A stretch of 64,000 nt of DNA from Notamacropus eugenii (taxonomy: Eukaryota > Chordata > Mammalia > Diprotodontia > Macropodidae). The notes beneath the pieces are model-generated. The model was given only the letters and a program-made list of their open reading frames with translations, did no database searches and was not told the origin of the DNA. Made by a program: the position numbers and the translations under genes. Below, piece by piece: positions 33,387 to 44,245 of this stretch. The stretch lies in assembly GCF_028372415.1 (NCBI RefSeq), contig NC_092875.1, forward strand, positions 190,369,522 through 190,433,521. Reading direction: 5' to 3'. Numbering within the stretch: the first letter of the stretch is position 1; each line of letters starts with the position of its first letter.

Positions 33387-36291
33387 TTTTTTTATTTAAC
33401 TTTTAACATTTATTTTCACAACATTTTGGGTTACAAATTTTCTCCCCTTTCATCCCCTCCCCCCCCCAAACCCAAGCATTCTAATTGCCCCTGTGACCAA
33501 TCTGCTCTCTCTTCTATCCTCCCTCCCTGCCCTTCTCTCCGTCTTCTCTTTTGTCCTGTAGGGCCAGATAGCTTTCTTGACCCCTTAACCTGTATTTCTT
33601 ATTTCCCAGTGGTAAGAACATTACATTTGATCCTAACACTTTGAGTTCCAACTTCTTCAGCTCCCTCCCTCTCCACCCCTTCCCTTTGGAAGACAAGCAA
33701 TTCAATATAGGCCAAATCTGTGTAGTTTTGCAAAAGATTTCCATACTAGTTGTGTTGTATGGGACTAATTATATTTCCCTCCATCCTATCCTGACCCCCA
33801 TTACTTCTATTCTCTTAAGATCCTTTCCCTCCCCATGAGTGTCGACCTCGAATTGCATTCTCCTCCCCATGCCCTCCCCTCCATCCTCCCCCCCACCCTG
33901 CTTGTGCCCCTGTCCCCCACTCTCCTGTATTATGAGATAGGTTTTCCTATCAAAATGAGTGTGCATTTTATTCTTTCCTTTAGTGGAATGTGATGAGAGT
34001 AGACCTCATGTTTTTCTCTTGCCTCCCCTCTTTATCCCTCCACTAATAAGTCTTTTGCTTGCCTCTTTTATGAGAGATAATTTGCCCCATTCAACTTCTC
34101 CCTTTCTCCTCCCAATATTTCTCTCTCACTGCTTGATTTCATTTTTTTTTAAGATATGATCCCATCCTCTTCAATTCACTCTGTGCACTCTGTCTCTATG
34201 TATGTGTGCGTGTGTGCATGTGTGTGTGTGTGTACTCCCACCCAGTACCCAGATACTGAAATGTTTCAAGAGTTACAAATATTGTCTTTCCATGTAGGAA
34301 TGTAAACAGTTCAACTTTAGTAAGTCCCTTATGACTTCTCTTTGCTGTTCACCTTTTCATGGTTCTCTTCATTCTTGTGTTAGAAAGTCAAATTTTCTTT
34401 CCAGCTCTGGTCTTTTCATCAAGAAAATTTGAAAATCCTCTATTTCATTGAAAGACCATTTTTTCTCCTGAAGTATTATACTCAGTTTTGCTGGGTAGGT
34501 GATTCTTGGTTTTAGTCCTAGTTCCTTTGACTTCTGGAATATCCTATTCCATTCCCTTCGATCCCTTAATGTAGAGGGTGCTAGATCTTGTGTTATCCTG
34601 ATTGTATTTCCACAATACTTGAATTGTTGCTTTCTAGCTGCTTGCAATATTTTCTCTTTCACCTGGGAGTTCTGGAATTTGGCCACAATGTTCCTAGGAG
34701 TTTCTCTTTTTGGATCTCTTTCATGCGGTGTTCTGCGGATTCCTTGAATATTTATTTTGCCCTCTGGTTCTAGAATCTCAGGGCAGTTTTCCTTGATAAT
34801 TTCATGGAAGATGATGTCTAGGCTCTTCTCTTGATCATGGTTTTCAGGTAGTCCCAGAATTTTTACATTGTCTCTCCTGAATCTATTTTCCAGGTCAGTT
34901 GTTTTTCCAATAAGGTATTTCACATTATCTTCCATTTTTCCAATCTTCTTGCTATGTTCTGTGATATCTGTCTTTCTCATAAAGTCCTTAGCGTCCATCT
35001 GTGCCATTCTAGTTTTGAAAGAACTATTTTCTTCAGTGAGCTTTTGAATCTCCTTTTCCATTTGGCTAATTCTGCTTTTGAAAGCATTCTTCTCCTCATT
35101 GGCTTTTTGAACCTCTTTTGCCAATTGAGTTAGGCTAGTTTCCAAGGTGTTAATTTCTTCAACATTTTTTTGGTTCTCCTTTAGCAGGGAGCTGATCTGC
35201 TTTTCATGCTTCTCTTTCATCCCTCTCATTTCTCTTCCCAGTTTTTCCTCCACCTCTCTAACTTGATTTTCAAAATTCTTTTTGAGCTCTTCCATGGCCT
35301 GAGCCCATTGGGTGGGCTGGGACACAGAAGCCTTGATTTCTGTGTCTTTGCCTGATGGTAAGCATTGTTCTTCCTCATCAGAAAGGAAGGGAGGAAATGT
35401 CTGTTCTCCCAGAAAGTAACCTTCAATAGTTTTATTTCTTTTCCCTTTTCTGGGCATTCTCCCCAGCCAGTGACTTGACCTCTGGATATTCTCCTCACAC
35501 CCACCTTGCCTCCTGGTCCTCCCAGCCAGCGTTTGGGGACTGAGATTCAAATGCTGCTTCCTGCCTTAGGGCTTTTGGCGGGGGCAGGGCTGCTATTCAG
35601 TGTGAGAATTAAGTTCAGATGGTCAGGTCGGGGCAGGGCCGCCTCTCAGGCTCAGTTCCCTCAGGGGGTTTATGCACAGGCCTTCCACAATGGATCCAGG
35701 CTTCCGCCCGCTTGGGGAGCCCCTGTCTGCAGCCGCCTCTCAGCTTCTATCTCCCGGGGGGGGGGGGCGGCCCGAGCCATGGGGGCACCCCACTCCCCTC
35801 TCGACCCGCCAAAGAGACTCTCTCACCGACCCTCGTCACCTGTGGGTGGGGGGGCTTGTGCCTCCACTGGAGATCCCATCCCTAAAGCCTGCTCAGATCT
35901 ATACCTCTCGGAGCCGCGGCTGCCGCAGGTCCGGGCTGGGCTCCACGTCTGCAGCGCGATGGACCTTTTGCGAGAGGTTTGCAGGTCCCTCTGTGGGTGG
36001 AGGGACCCTTGTGGCCGCAGGATATCTCGTCCCCGTAGCCTGTTCGGATCTTTTCCTCACAGTGTCGCAGCCGCTGCAGGGCTGCACTCAGCTCCCAGTC
36101 CCGGCGCCCAGTCCACAGCGCGAAGGACCCCCCGCGAGAGGTTTGCAGGTCTCTCCGGAACAGAAATCTCCTTCGCTCCAATATTCCGTGGCGTCTGGGT
36201 GCAGAATTCACCGTGGGTTGGTCCCCTCTAGCCGTTCTGTGGGTTGTGGGTTCGGAGCTATGTGTATGTGCATCTTTCTACTCCGCCATCT
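33387..36291 (-). mobile_element. Full-length HAL1 retrotransposon with intact ORF1
   Basis: HAL1s are non-autonomous L1 relatives that carry ORF1 but no ORF2 and use L1 machinery in trans. This copy is about 2.9 kb: 5' end 'aagatggcggagtag' at 36291 (minus strand), GC- and CpG-rich 5' UTR (about 35458-36291), intact ORF1 (34369-35457), a TG microsatellite at about 34199-34232, and a G-rich (minus strand) 3' UTR ending in 'gttaaataaa' plus A tail at 33387. The perfect 16-bp duplication taagagttggtatttt flanks it (33371-33386 and 36292-36307). The intact frame and perfect duplication mark it as the youngest element in the window. Confidence 0.93.
34369..35457 (-). CDS. HAL1 ORF1 protein (L1 ORF1p-like RNA-binding protein), intact
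   Basis: The protein is 362 residues, beginning MPRKGKRNKTIEGYFLGEQ. The frame is open further upstream but without an ATG, and the same ATG starts the other copies. The order is that of L1 ORF1p: a short basic/acidic N-terminus (SDEEEQCLPSG); a long coiled coil with heptad Leu/Ile/Met (about residues 50-190) that should trimerise; an RRM-like domain around TTDLENRFRRDNVKILGLPE; and a C-terminal domain with GNTIRITQDLAPSTLRDRRE, LGLKPRITYPAKLSI and WSFNEIEDFQIFLMKRPEL. In L1 this protein binds RNA and acts as a nucleic acid chaperone in the RNP. No reverse transcriptase follows, so mobilisation would need L1 ORF2p in trans. Expression is unknown. Confidence 0.9.
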   Translation of the reverse strand: MPRKGKRNKTIEGYFLGEQTFPPFLSDEEEQCLPSGKDTEIKASVSQPTQWAQAMEELKKNFENQVREVEEKLGREMRGMKEKHEKQISSLLKENQKNVEEINTLETSLTQLAKEVQKANEEKNAFKSRISQMEKEIQKLTEENSSFKTRMAQMDAKDFMRKTDITEHSKKIGKMEDNVKYLIGKTTDLENRFRRDNVKILGLPENHDQEKSLDIIFHEIIKENCPEILEPEGKINIQGIRRTPHERDPKRETPRNIVAKFQNSQVKEKILQAARKQQFKYCGNTIRITQDLAPSTLRDRREWNRIFQKSKELGLKPRITYPAKLSIILQEKKWSFNEIEDFQIFLMKRPELERKFDFLTQE

Positions 36292-36307
36292 TAAGAGTTG
36301 GTATTTT

Positions 36308-36925
36308 GAAGTGACTTTTCTGTGTAAAGATGGGATACTATACCATCAGAATCAGACTCAATAGATGTGTTGGTTCATTTTGCTGAAAAACTCCATCTCT
36401 CCTTTTATTCTTTGTTTCAAGAAATGGTTCCATGAAGGTGAGGGGGTAGGAGAAGGGTAATCGGAAATGAGAGTGACACCAAATGGTGTTGTTGTTGTTT
36501 TAATTTAAGATTTTGCCACTAAACTCCCTGTAACTCTAAGGACATAATAATTCAGCTTTGCATTAATGACTTGTGCTAGGTGAGAGCTACTTTTTTGGAT
36601 GATTGCAAATTCATGAATCTAGATTCTTTCAAAGGTGAGGAGGCAAAGAATCCTGAACTGACTCATGATTCTGAAAGCAGCAGCATCTGGGATTGGTAAT
36701 GGGCACACTAATATAACTTCATTTACCAAGGCTTTGTGAAAGAAGCTGCCAACTGAAGAGATTATTGATTTTTACAATAGTCCAGCTAGTCTTGAACATA
36801 TGATTCAACAGGGTGTCAGGCACAATTATGAAATCATCAAAATGGATAGCACAGCATGTAACACAAAGGAAAGGAAAGGGAAGAAAGAGGAGACATACAT
36901 GTAGCATATAGAGAGCCAGCCTCAA
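36308..36925. other. Intergenic, no feature recognised
   Basis: Unassigned AT-rich sequence right of the young HAL1. Confidence 0.55.
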
Positions 36926-36929
36926 AGCC

Positions 36930-37110
36930 AGGAAAGCCTTTGTCTAAGTCCCACTTCAGACACATACTGGTATGTGGCCCAGCTGGGCCAGTCGCTTAGC
37001 CTTTCAATGCTCTAGATGGTTCAACGAGACCAGAAATTACAGAGGTATTGACCTGCATTGGTAGAGATCTTCTTCACCCATAAGTTCCTTATGTGGATGA
37101 AACCACAGGC
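36930..37110 (+). repeat. Mar-type tRNA-derived SINE variant
   Basis: 'ttcagacacatactggtatg', 'tggcccagctgggccagtcg', 'cttagcctttcaatgctcta' and 'gacctgcattggtagagatc' match the SINE variant at 45040-45215 and the inverted one at 38768-38928. Confidence 0.75.
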
Positions 37111-37589
37111 TCAGTGCCCATCTCTGTCCTGATCTAATGGGGACAAAGAAGGGATCGCTACACCCTAAGCAGGTTCCAGTGCACTCTCTTATTAAATGAG
37201 GGCAAGTTTGTACTCAACACATCATTCCAAGTTCAGACTCTATTTAGAGACAAATATTTTGGCGCACTTTTCTTCTTTTTCTAAGATGCCTGCTCACACC
37301 TTGGTGATAACACTGCCTTTGGAATCATACCTTGGCTTTCAGAACTTGACTTACCAGTAAGCTGATTGTACAAAGGCAAGTCAATTGAATGACCTTCGGA
37401 GTGGCTTTTATCTTTTATTTTTCCAAAGTGGATAAGGGATATTTAGATCCCATGGTGGTCTACAAAGCCTTGTGCAAATAGAAACTAATTAACCCTTCAA
37501 ATTGTCCTGTGATTCACGGGGTAGATAACTGTTCTCTCTGGCGAAATGGCTGTTTTTCTTTTGTTCTTGAGGAGGGCCATGACACGGGG

Positions 37590-37720
37590 AAGGTGATGTC
37601 ATACTATACAAGTGAACTGAATCTGAGTGAGGCAGAGCTGTGCAGAGTCACCAGCCTTACTCTCTCTTGGTCTAGTGGCAAGATACATATTAGGATCACT
37701 GGAGATGGCCCCTTTTGGGG
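37590..37720 (-). repeat. Fragment of the RTE-tailed SINE family
   Basis: Reverse complement of part of the 31025-31580 element: 'caagtgaactgaatctgagt', 'gaggcagagctgtgcagagt' and 'ggatcactggagatggcccc'. It lies inside a 114-codon plus-strand frame (37509-37853), which is therefore unlikely to be a gene. Confidence 0.7.
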
Positions 37721-37884
37721 AATTAACAAAAGACTAAATATGAAAATGTCAAAACCAGGAGTTAGAAATGAGTCAAGAATTTTTTACTGTCAAATATGTT
37801 TTTATATAGCTTTCTTCCTAGTTCAGAGAAAATTAGACACTATACCAGCTTAGAAATAGCCTTCTCTAGGAACTGGCCCACGAA

Positions 37885-38095
37885 CAAAAAGAGGTAACAA
37901 GAAATAGGGGAATTGCATTGTACTATCTGGAAAGAACACTACCTCTGGAGGATGTGGGTTCGAGTTCAAATCCCACCTTTCATTCTCTGTGAGTTAGCCT
38001 TAATCTCCCTGGACCTCAGTCTCTTCATCTGGAAATAGGGATTTTAGGCTAGATGGTGCCTGAAGTCCCTTCCAGCTCTGGGCCTATCATCTCTT
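37885..38095 (+). repeat. MIR/Mar-family SINE
   Basis: 'gaacactacctctggaggat', 'gtgggttcgagttcaaatcc' (a tRNA-like B box), 'ggacctcagtctcttcatct' and 'cccttccagctctggg'. Confidence 0.8.
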
Positions 38096-38473
38096 CTACT
38101 TGTTTGCTTGCTTGTGAATTGATGAACTATGTATGCCTTGGGGGGTCTGGTTATCTATGAAGTTCAGGTACTTTCTGACTTGGGAAGTACCATATTAAAA
38201 ACATCTCACACCCACAAATACTTGCACTGGACTGAATTTCTCCTGGAAATAAGTGTTCTTCAGACTTCCATGTTAACCTTCATCATGGTCTAAGAACTAT
38301 GACAAGAGAGCTGAGTAGACATATTCCTGACCACATCATACAAGTTCATCAACAGAAAGAGGGCAACACATACTATTTCTATTATCCTATATATTTCTCT
38401 ATGGGTGAAATTTAAATAAAATGAGGAATAGCAACCTTAATGAAAAAGTATTGTAAAAGAGCCTAATAAAATA

Positions 38474-38494
38474 TGGTGTGTGTGTGTGTGTGTG

Positions 38495-38536
<42 letters not shown>
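38474..38536. repeat. (TG)n microsatellite
   Basis: About 30 TG units with one 'tgca' interruption. Confidence 0.95.
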
Positions 38537-38537
<1 letters not shown>

Positions 38538-38767
38538 GGTAATGGTGACACTCTTGACAGGCAGGCAGATACCCCATCCCTTTCTGAAGATGGGATGAAG
38601 AACAGGGATTTTCAAGCAGATTAAATGTATGAGTTACTATCTCCTCTCTTCCTGAAAGCTATGCCTGTCTTAACGCAGCCGAAGATGACATGAGCTTTTT
38701 TAGTTGCAATAATGTCCCTTTGTCTCCTATTGAACTCATCAGTCATGGAATTCCCTAGATCTTTTTT

Positions 38768-38928
38768 TTTCTTTTTAAAATTTAAACTGGACTTGCAATG
38801 TCATTGGTATAGGGAGTTCCCATTAAGGAGTGTCCTGTATCAATGCAGGCTGACAGCTGCTCAGTAATGTGTCATTTTAGAGAATTACTGAGATACTTAG
38901 AGGTTAAGGGTCTCACTTTAAGGTCACA
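38768..38928 (-). repeat. Mar-type SINE with perfect 16-bp target-site duplication
   Basis: Minus-orientation SINE ('gggagttcccattaaggagt', 'tgcaggctgacagctgctca', 'gaggttaagggtctcac'). It is flanked by tccctagatctttttt at 38752-38767 and 38929-38944. The T-rich left end corresponds to its A tail. Confidence 0.88.
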
Positions 38929-38944
38929 TCCCTAGATCTTTTTT

Positions 38945-39940
38945 GGACCACTGTTTAACCAGTCATTCCCTGTTCTATACTTGTGAAGTTAATTTTTTTT
39001 AAACCCATGTATGAGATTTATAGCTATTAAAATACACCTCATTTGATTCTGCCCAATATTTAGGGATGTTAAGATCTCTTTAGATCCCACCTCTACCATC
39101 CATTATTATGTTAGCTTATCCCTCCCATATTCATGTCTTCTGCAAATCTGATAAACATAACATCTCTGTTTTCATCCAAATCACTGACAAATGCTAAATA
39201 GCACAGAGTCAAGACTGATTCCTGGGGCATTCCACTGTAATGAAGTTTTTCCTTCATCCATCACTCCTTTTGGCTGTGATGCCTAGAATAAGGGCAAATA
39301 CTTTAAAAAAAAATTAAATCAAACAATAATAACTGAATGTGTACAGGAGCTGTTCAAAGTCTTTGTGTAAGATAATACTGGGTCATACCCTAAGTACTTT
39401 GTCTAAAAGGGAGAAACTATCTCAGGATTGGAGAGAAAAAGAATCTGGGAGTTTGCATTAGATTGAAGCAAGCATGGAGCAAAGGGAGGGATGTTAGAGG
39501 ATAGAGATACTTTTTGCCTCTATAGGAGTCATGGAGAAGAGAATCCAGGTTAATGGAAGTTTCAAGAGAAGATCAGATTCTTTCCCAGCTTCCCTTCCTG
39601 ATGCCATTTTATCCACAGGCATATGTAATTTGGTCTTTACAAAATGTTTCCAGTAAAGCAAATTTTGCCCCAATCAGAAAGAAGGCAGAGCTTATCCAGA
39701 AACAGACATCAAAGAAAGTGTAGCTATTGGGAATTTTTCCTATTTGAGGGGTCCCAGCAATTCGGACTGAACTTAAAAACTTTTCATCTAAAATAAACTC
39801 CTAGTATATTTGTTAGATGCAGAAGAAACTGAGCCTTAAGTGGCCTCCATACTTCTAGTACTGCCTCTGCTAAGAATGGTCATTTAAAGAGAGGCTTTCC
39901 ATATTGTTGGTGGAGATTAGTGATTAAGCTGTGGCCATTC
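38945..39940. other. Intergenic, possibly old repeat, unassigned
   Basis: The first 350 bp ('gactgattcctggggcattc', 'cactgacaaatgctaaatag') read like an old interspersed repeat that also continues left of the SINE (38640-38750). I cannot name the family. The rest shows nothing. Confidence 0.45.
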
Positions 39941-39947
39941 AGCAAGT

Positions 39948-40215
39948 GGGCAGCTAGGCCACACAGTGGATAGAGCACTGGGCCTGGAGTCAGAGAGACT
40001 CATCTTCTCTAATTCAAATCTGGCCTCAGATACTGACTAGCTGTGTAAGCCTGGGCAAGTTGCTTAACCCTGTTTGACTCAGTTCCCTCATCTATACAAT
40101 GAGCTGGAAAAGGAAATAGCAAACCACTCCAGTATCTCTGCTGAAAAAAAAAACAACCCTAACCCAAATGGAATAAGGAAGAATCAGACACAACTGAAAA
40201 ACAACTCAACAACAA
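39948..40215 (+). repeat. Mar1-type marsupial SINE
   Basis: Complete head ('gggcagctaggccacacagtgg' in essence), core 'gctgtgtaagcctgggcaag' and RTE-like tail 'caaaccactccagtatctct', 'agaatcagacacaactgaaa', 'aacaactcaacaac'. Confidence 0.9.
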
Positions 40216-40683
40216 AATTCAGCAAGTAGATATTGAAGTGGATATGCTTAGGGATCTTTAAGAAATGTGCCTTGAAGAGAAATGTGGTAAATTGTTGTTA
40301 GGATGAATTGGAATAATTTTGGGGGGGGGGTGGTGGTGAGAGATGACAGTAATCTCCAGACCCACCATGTGTGTTGGCCTTGAACCTTCCAGTCTTGGAT
40401 TTGAGGCATCCTCCAATTTGTACTAAGGAATTTCCTCAGAAATCAGTTTACTTTCAAACCAGGAGAAAAGGATTGAATTATTTTTTTTAAATTCTGAACT
40501 TTAACACTAAATAAAATAGGTGTTTCCATACTTACAGTAAAAGAGAAGAGGATTGTATATAAAACTGAATCTCTATTCTGACCAGTTCCTTTTTTAACTC
40601 TATTGTGTGTTTTCTTTCCCACTTTGGCAGCTCTCTGGTGCCTTTCACAAAACTAGAAATCCTCATTTCCCTATTTTAGTGAG

Positions 40684-41293
40684 TGCTGGGGGTGGAAGCT
40701 CAATTCCATGTGGACAGTCTCGGGCGGGTAAAGGTGGGAACTTCTAAATCTTAGAGTTCTCATGAGGCCCCCCAGAAAACAGCAGGGAATCGAGGAGTGA
40801 GACCGAGCAATCTCGTGTATTTCCGCCTCTTCCCGTGAGAAACGTGATGGGAGAGAGCTCTCCCCGCCCTCAAGATTGGCCCGGGTCTGGGCACACCTAT
40901 TGTTATCTAACAGGCACGGTATTCAGGTGCAAACTACGCGGCCGGAGAGCTTAAGTAGGGTCAGGAAAGCCTGAAGGCGCTCTTAGCTCGGGAGGGGCCC
41001 TGACAGGACAGAAGGCTCCGTTTTTCCTCTCTTCGCTCTCCCCTCCCCCTCTCTCCCCACTTACACTTCTGCTTCCAATCTCTTACCATAAGATCTTTGC
41101 CTCCTTGGGAGATTTCTCTCTCCCTCCTAAGGAAGAGCTCCCCCTGCACATGTAACCAGGACCCTGAATAAAGCCTAACCCTTGTTTGACTCCAGAAAGT
41201 CTCTTCTCTCATACGTTTATCCGGTTTGGCCAACCGAAGACCTGGGACAGGTAAGGTAAGACTTGGGTAGCCCTCAGGCCTCTAGGCCTGGCA
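40684..41293 (+). mobile_element. Solo LTR of an endogenous retrovirus, 610 bp
   Basis: The element begins TGCTGGGGG and ends CCTGGCA, i.e. the TG..CA ends of retroviral LTRs. It is flanked by the 6-bp duplication agtgag (40678-40683 and 41294-41299). It is locally CpG-rich and carries a polyadenylation signal AATAAA at 41167 in plus orientation, so the LTR reads plus. No internal retroviral sequence, primer-binding site or second LTR follows, so it is a solo LTR left by recombination. The 6-bp duplication favours a class II (betaretrovirus-like) origin. The family was not identified. Confidence 0.82.
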
Positions 41294-41519
41294 AGTGAGG
41301 ATAGGATACTAATGATTCAATGTGATATGACTTTAAGATCATATCATAAATTATATGGGATCCTAAGCAATATCATATCAAGATGCCAACATTCAGGTTG
41401 AGTTTAGGTATAATAATTTTGGACCATGACCATTTAAGAACTCTAGTAAGGAGCATCCACAAGGACTGAAGGGTGGGAAAAATATCCAAAGCCATTTAAA
41501 TGTCAGCCAGTAGTTGTGA

Positions 41520-41595
41520 TACGATAAGTTAAACTACTCCAATATCTTTGCCAAGAAAACCCCAAATGGGGTCATGAAGAGTCGGATAGGGATGT
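41520..41595 (+). repeat. Mar1 SINE 3' tail fragment
   Basis: 'actactccaatatctttgcc', 'aagaaaaccccaaatggggt' and 'catgaagagtcggatag' match only the RTE-like tail of Mar1. Confidence 0.85.
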
Positions 41596-42344
41596 TCTTG
41601 AAGCATTCTCTTCAAAATGTATTAAAAGTCATGCTCTTCCTCCATTTCCTTCGACCTTTACCTCTTTGATTTTAGATTCAAGGGCTGCTCTGTGATGTAC
41701 CCACTCATTGACTTACCTTCTGCATTAAGGATCTCTGATCATTTTTGTGAGGGCTACTTTTCATTCTCCCAGGTTGTGCCATCTGTGAATTCCCTGAAAG
41801 CAGTTAGTAAGTAAAGAGAGTATTATTGCACTTTATCTAGCTTTACTTTCAGGAGGCTAATCTTAACCTTTATGCTGTTATTTTGTTGGCATAGAAATTG
41901 ATACTATTCTAGAATACTTTTTCCTTTCCATTCAGTTAATATGTTGATACCAATTTAGGTTTTTTCTCTTACTGTTTTCTTCTCTTCTATTTCTTCCATT
42001 TTTAATTCCTTAATTTGCCTGTTCCTTTTTAGAAGTTATACTTATTTTTTTTGAACATCAAGAACCTATACTTTTTTCTTCTTATTTCCCCAAATAATTA
42101 CATGTATGTCACAACTAGAGATCTAACTTTTACTACTCTTTTTACTAAAGCTTTTTGGTAAAACATTTACTTTTACTTGCACAGCAAGAAACAATAATAG
42201 CCAAAATTGCTGATAATTCTTCTGTTTGCTCTTTTATCTGCAAGGCTTTCAATTTAGGTAGGGGTTTCTATCTGTAATAAATTAAAGTGTTTACATTTCT
42301 TTAAGTAGGATGAATTTCCTTTCACCTTATAATAAGGAGGAGGG

Positions 42345-42610
42345 GGGAGTAGGGAACAAATACTTATTAAGGGCCTATTATGTGCCAAGCACTTTGCAAA
42401 TATTATATATATATATTATTTGGTCTTCACTACAACCCTGGGAGATAGGTGCTATTATTATCATTCCCATTTTACAACTGAGGTCATGAAACAGAGAGAT
42501 TAAGTGACTTGTTCAGGTCTTGCTCTTCAGGGTCTGAGGTCATATTTGAACTCAGGTCTTCCTGTTTCTAGGCCACGTGCTCTATCCATTGTGTCACCTA
42601 GTATATACCT
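42345..42610 (-). repeat. MIR/Mar-family SINE
   Basis: Reverse complement of a SINE: 'cattttacaactgaggtcat', 'gattaagtgacttgttcagg' and, at the right end, 'ctatccattgtgtcacctag' (the tRNA-like head). A short TA run interrupts the left part. Confidence 0.85.
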
Positions 42611-44110
42611 GTATACTAAGGAGGTAGCATCATTCAATGTTCACAGTTCTAATATAATGCATACCTAGTTTGAAAAAAAAAGTTGAATAGAAGTTCAAAT
42701 GGAAGGATAATTACATTTTAAATAATTTGTCTCTGCTGGGTATACTGGTGCAATTTGAGTTTTAGCTATATCACATAAATCAATGTTTTCAAGTTACCAC
42801 CAACTACAATTTGCCGGTTTTTCTTTGGATGGTGAACTTTCTTTGAAACCTACAGATACAAATGAAGTTACTAAAAAGTGTAGGGTCCTAGGCTTGATTC
42901 AATTCAGTCAGCTTCAAATGAACTTTATTACGCTTCTAGCATGTGTTAGAGAATATGGAGTAGTTAAGATAAAATACCACGTCTTCCCTGATGTAGTTTA
43001 GAGTCTATACCTTTATTTTGCCACAGCAACTCAAGTCCTAACTCCAGCTAGACTTCTAAAAAATGTATTATCACTTATTTCAAGGGGATAAAAGAATTTA
43101 TTACCAGGCTTAGAAAAAAAACCAACTGAAAATGCAAGATCAGAGATAGGTCTTCAGATATAAAGGATTCTCTCCATTTGAAATAAAACTGTTCTCAGCA
43201 AATGCCTTGCTTGCCTAGGCTTGAATTTTAGCTTTGATTATGAAAATCAGGCTTTTTTTTTTCTATGACAGAATGCTTACTATTAAAAGATATGGAGAAA
43301 GCAACACTATTTGATTAAGATTCTCTCTGGTCTTCTTGGTATTCTATAAACTACAAAAAGTTATTTAGTTTTTATCCTGGCAAAGATTTTGAAAATTCAA
43401 GTTAAAAAATAACTTGTAAATAATAATGAAAAGTTAAGATGTACATATAAAAAATTAAATATTTTAATTTAAAATATTTAGATATTATGGAAACAGCCAA
43501 GTGGTTTTGTGCTACCAGTTAGTTCCTCTTATTGGCTCTAGCCTTATCTTCTGTTACTTTGGGCCATCATTATTCTGCTAAACAGCCTGTCAATGTCTTC
43601 ATGAATAGGGTCCCCAAAGGACTTTCAGAGACATTTTGGCACCATGTAAACCTATTATAAATTTTAAGATGGCAGTGGCTGCTGAGCCATTTCAGATTCC
43701 AGAGTGAGTATCCAACGTAAGATTGCTCTTTCTATTTTTATGGTCAGATCTATTTGTAGGGGGTATACATGCAAAATTACCTTCCAAAAGAAAAAAGAAT
43801 TACTTAAAAACCAAACCAAACCAATTAACCATCCAGGAATACAAGACAATACTACTTACTATAAGACTTAAAAGAAGCCAAGAATTTTGATCACAAGTTC
43901 AACGGACATATTCTATAACAGGGAACAATCACCACCAAGTGGAGCTGAATCTACTCCTCCACCTAACTTTTTGAGCAACGGAAACAGTGTAGGAATAGAC
44001 CAAGTATACACTTTAGGAATTTCTTCCTGCTTTTTTCTGCTTTCTTTCTGAAAGCTTCCTAGGGACAGAGTCTATGTGGTGCTATACACACACACTATAT
44101 ATATGACATG
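42610..44110. other. Intergenic, no gene recognised
   Basis: Unique-looking AT-rich sequence upstream of L2 tails; nothing assignable. Confidence 0.55.
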
Positions 44111-44117
44111 TATGGCT

Positions 44118-44245
44118 TGTTGCCTCCCCCTTTAGATGGTGAGCTCCTTTAGGGCAGGGACTGTCTTTTGCCTCCTGAATGCCCAGTGCTTAGCACAGTG
44201 ACTGGCACATAGTATGCCCTTAATAAGTGTTTACTGACTGATTAA
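44118..44245 (+). mobile_element. L2 3' end
   Basis: 'gatggtgagctcctttaggg', 'cagggactgtcttttgcctc', 'gcttagcacagtgactggca' and 'cttaataagtgtttactgac' form a well-preserved L2 terminus. A second, shorter L2-like end lies at 44685-44760 ('ggtactcaataaatg'). Confidence 0.85.

Noticed and set aside
37509-37853. 114-codon plus-strand open frame
   Set aside because: Its middle is a minus-oriented fragment of a SINE seen at 31025-31580; no gene context.
40961-41233. 90-codon minus-strand frame in the solo LTR
   Set aside because: It is antisense to the LTR's pyrimidine-rich part; no retroviral coding domain is present.
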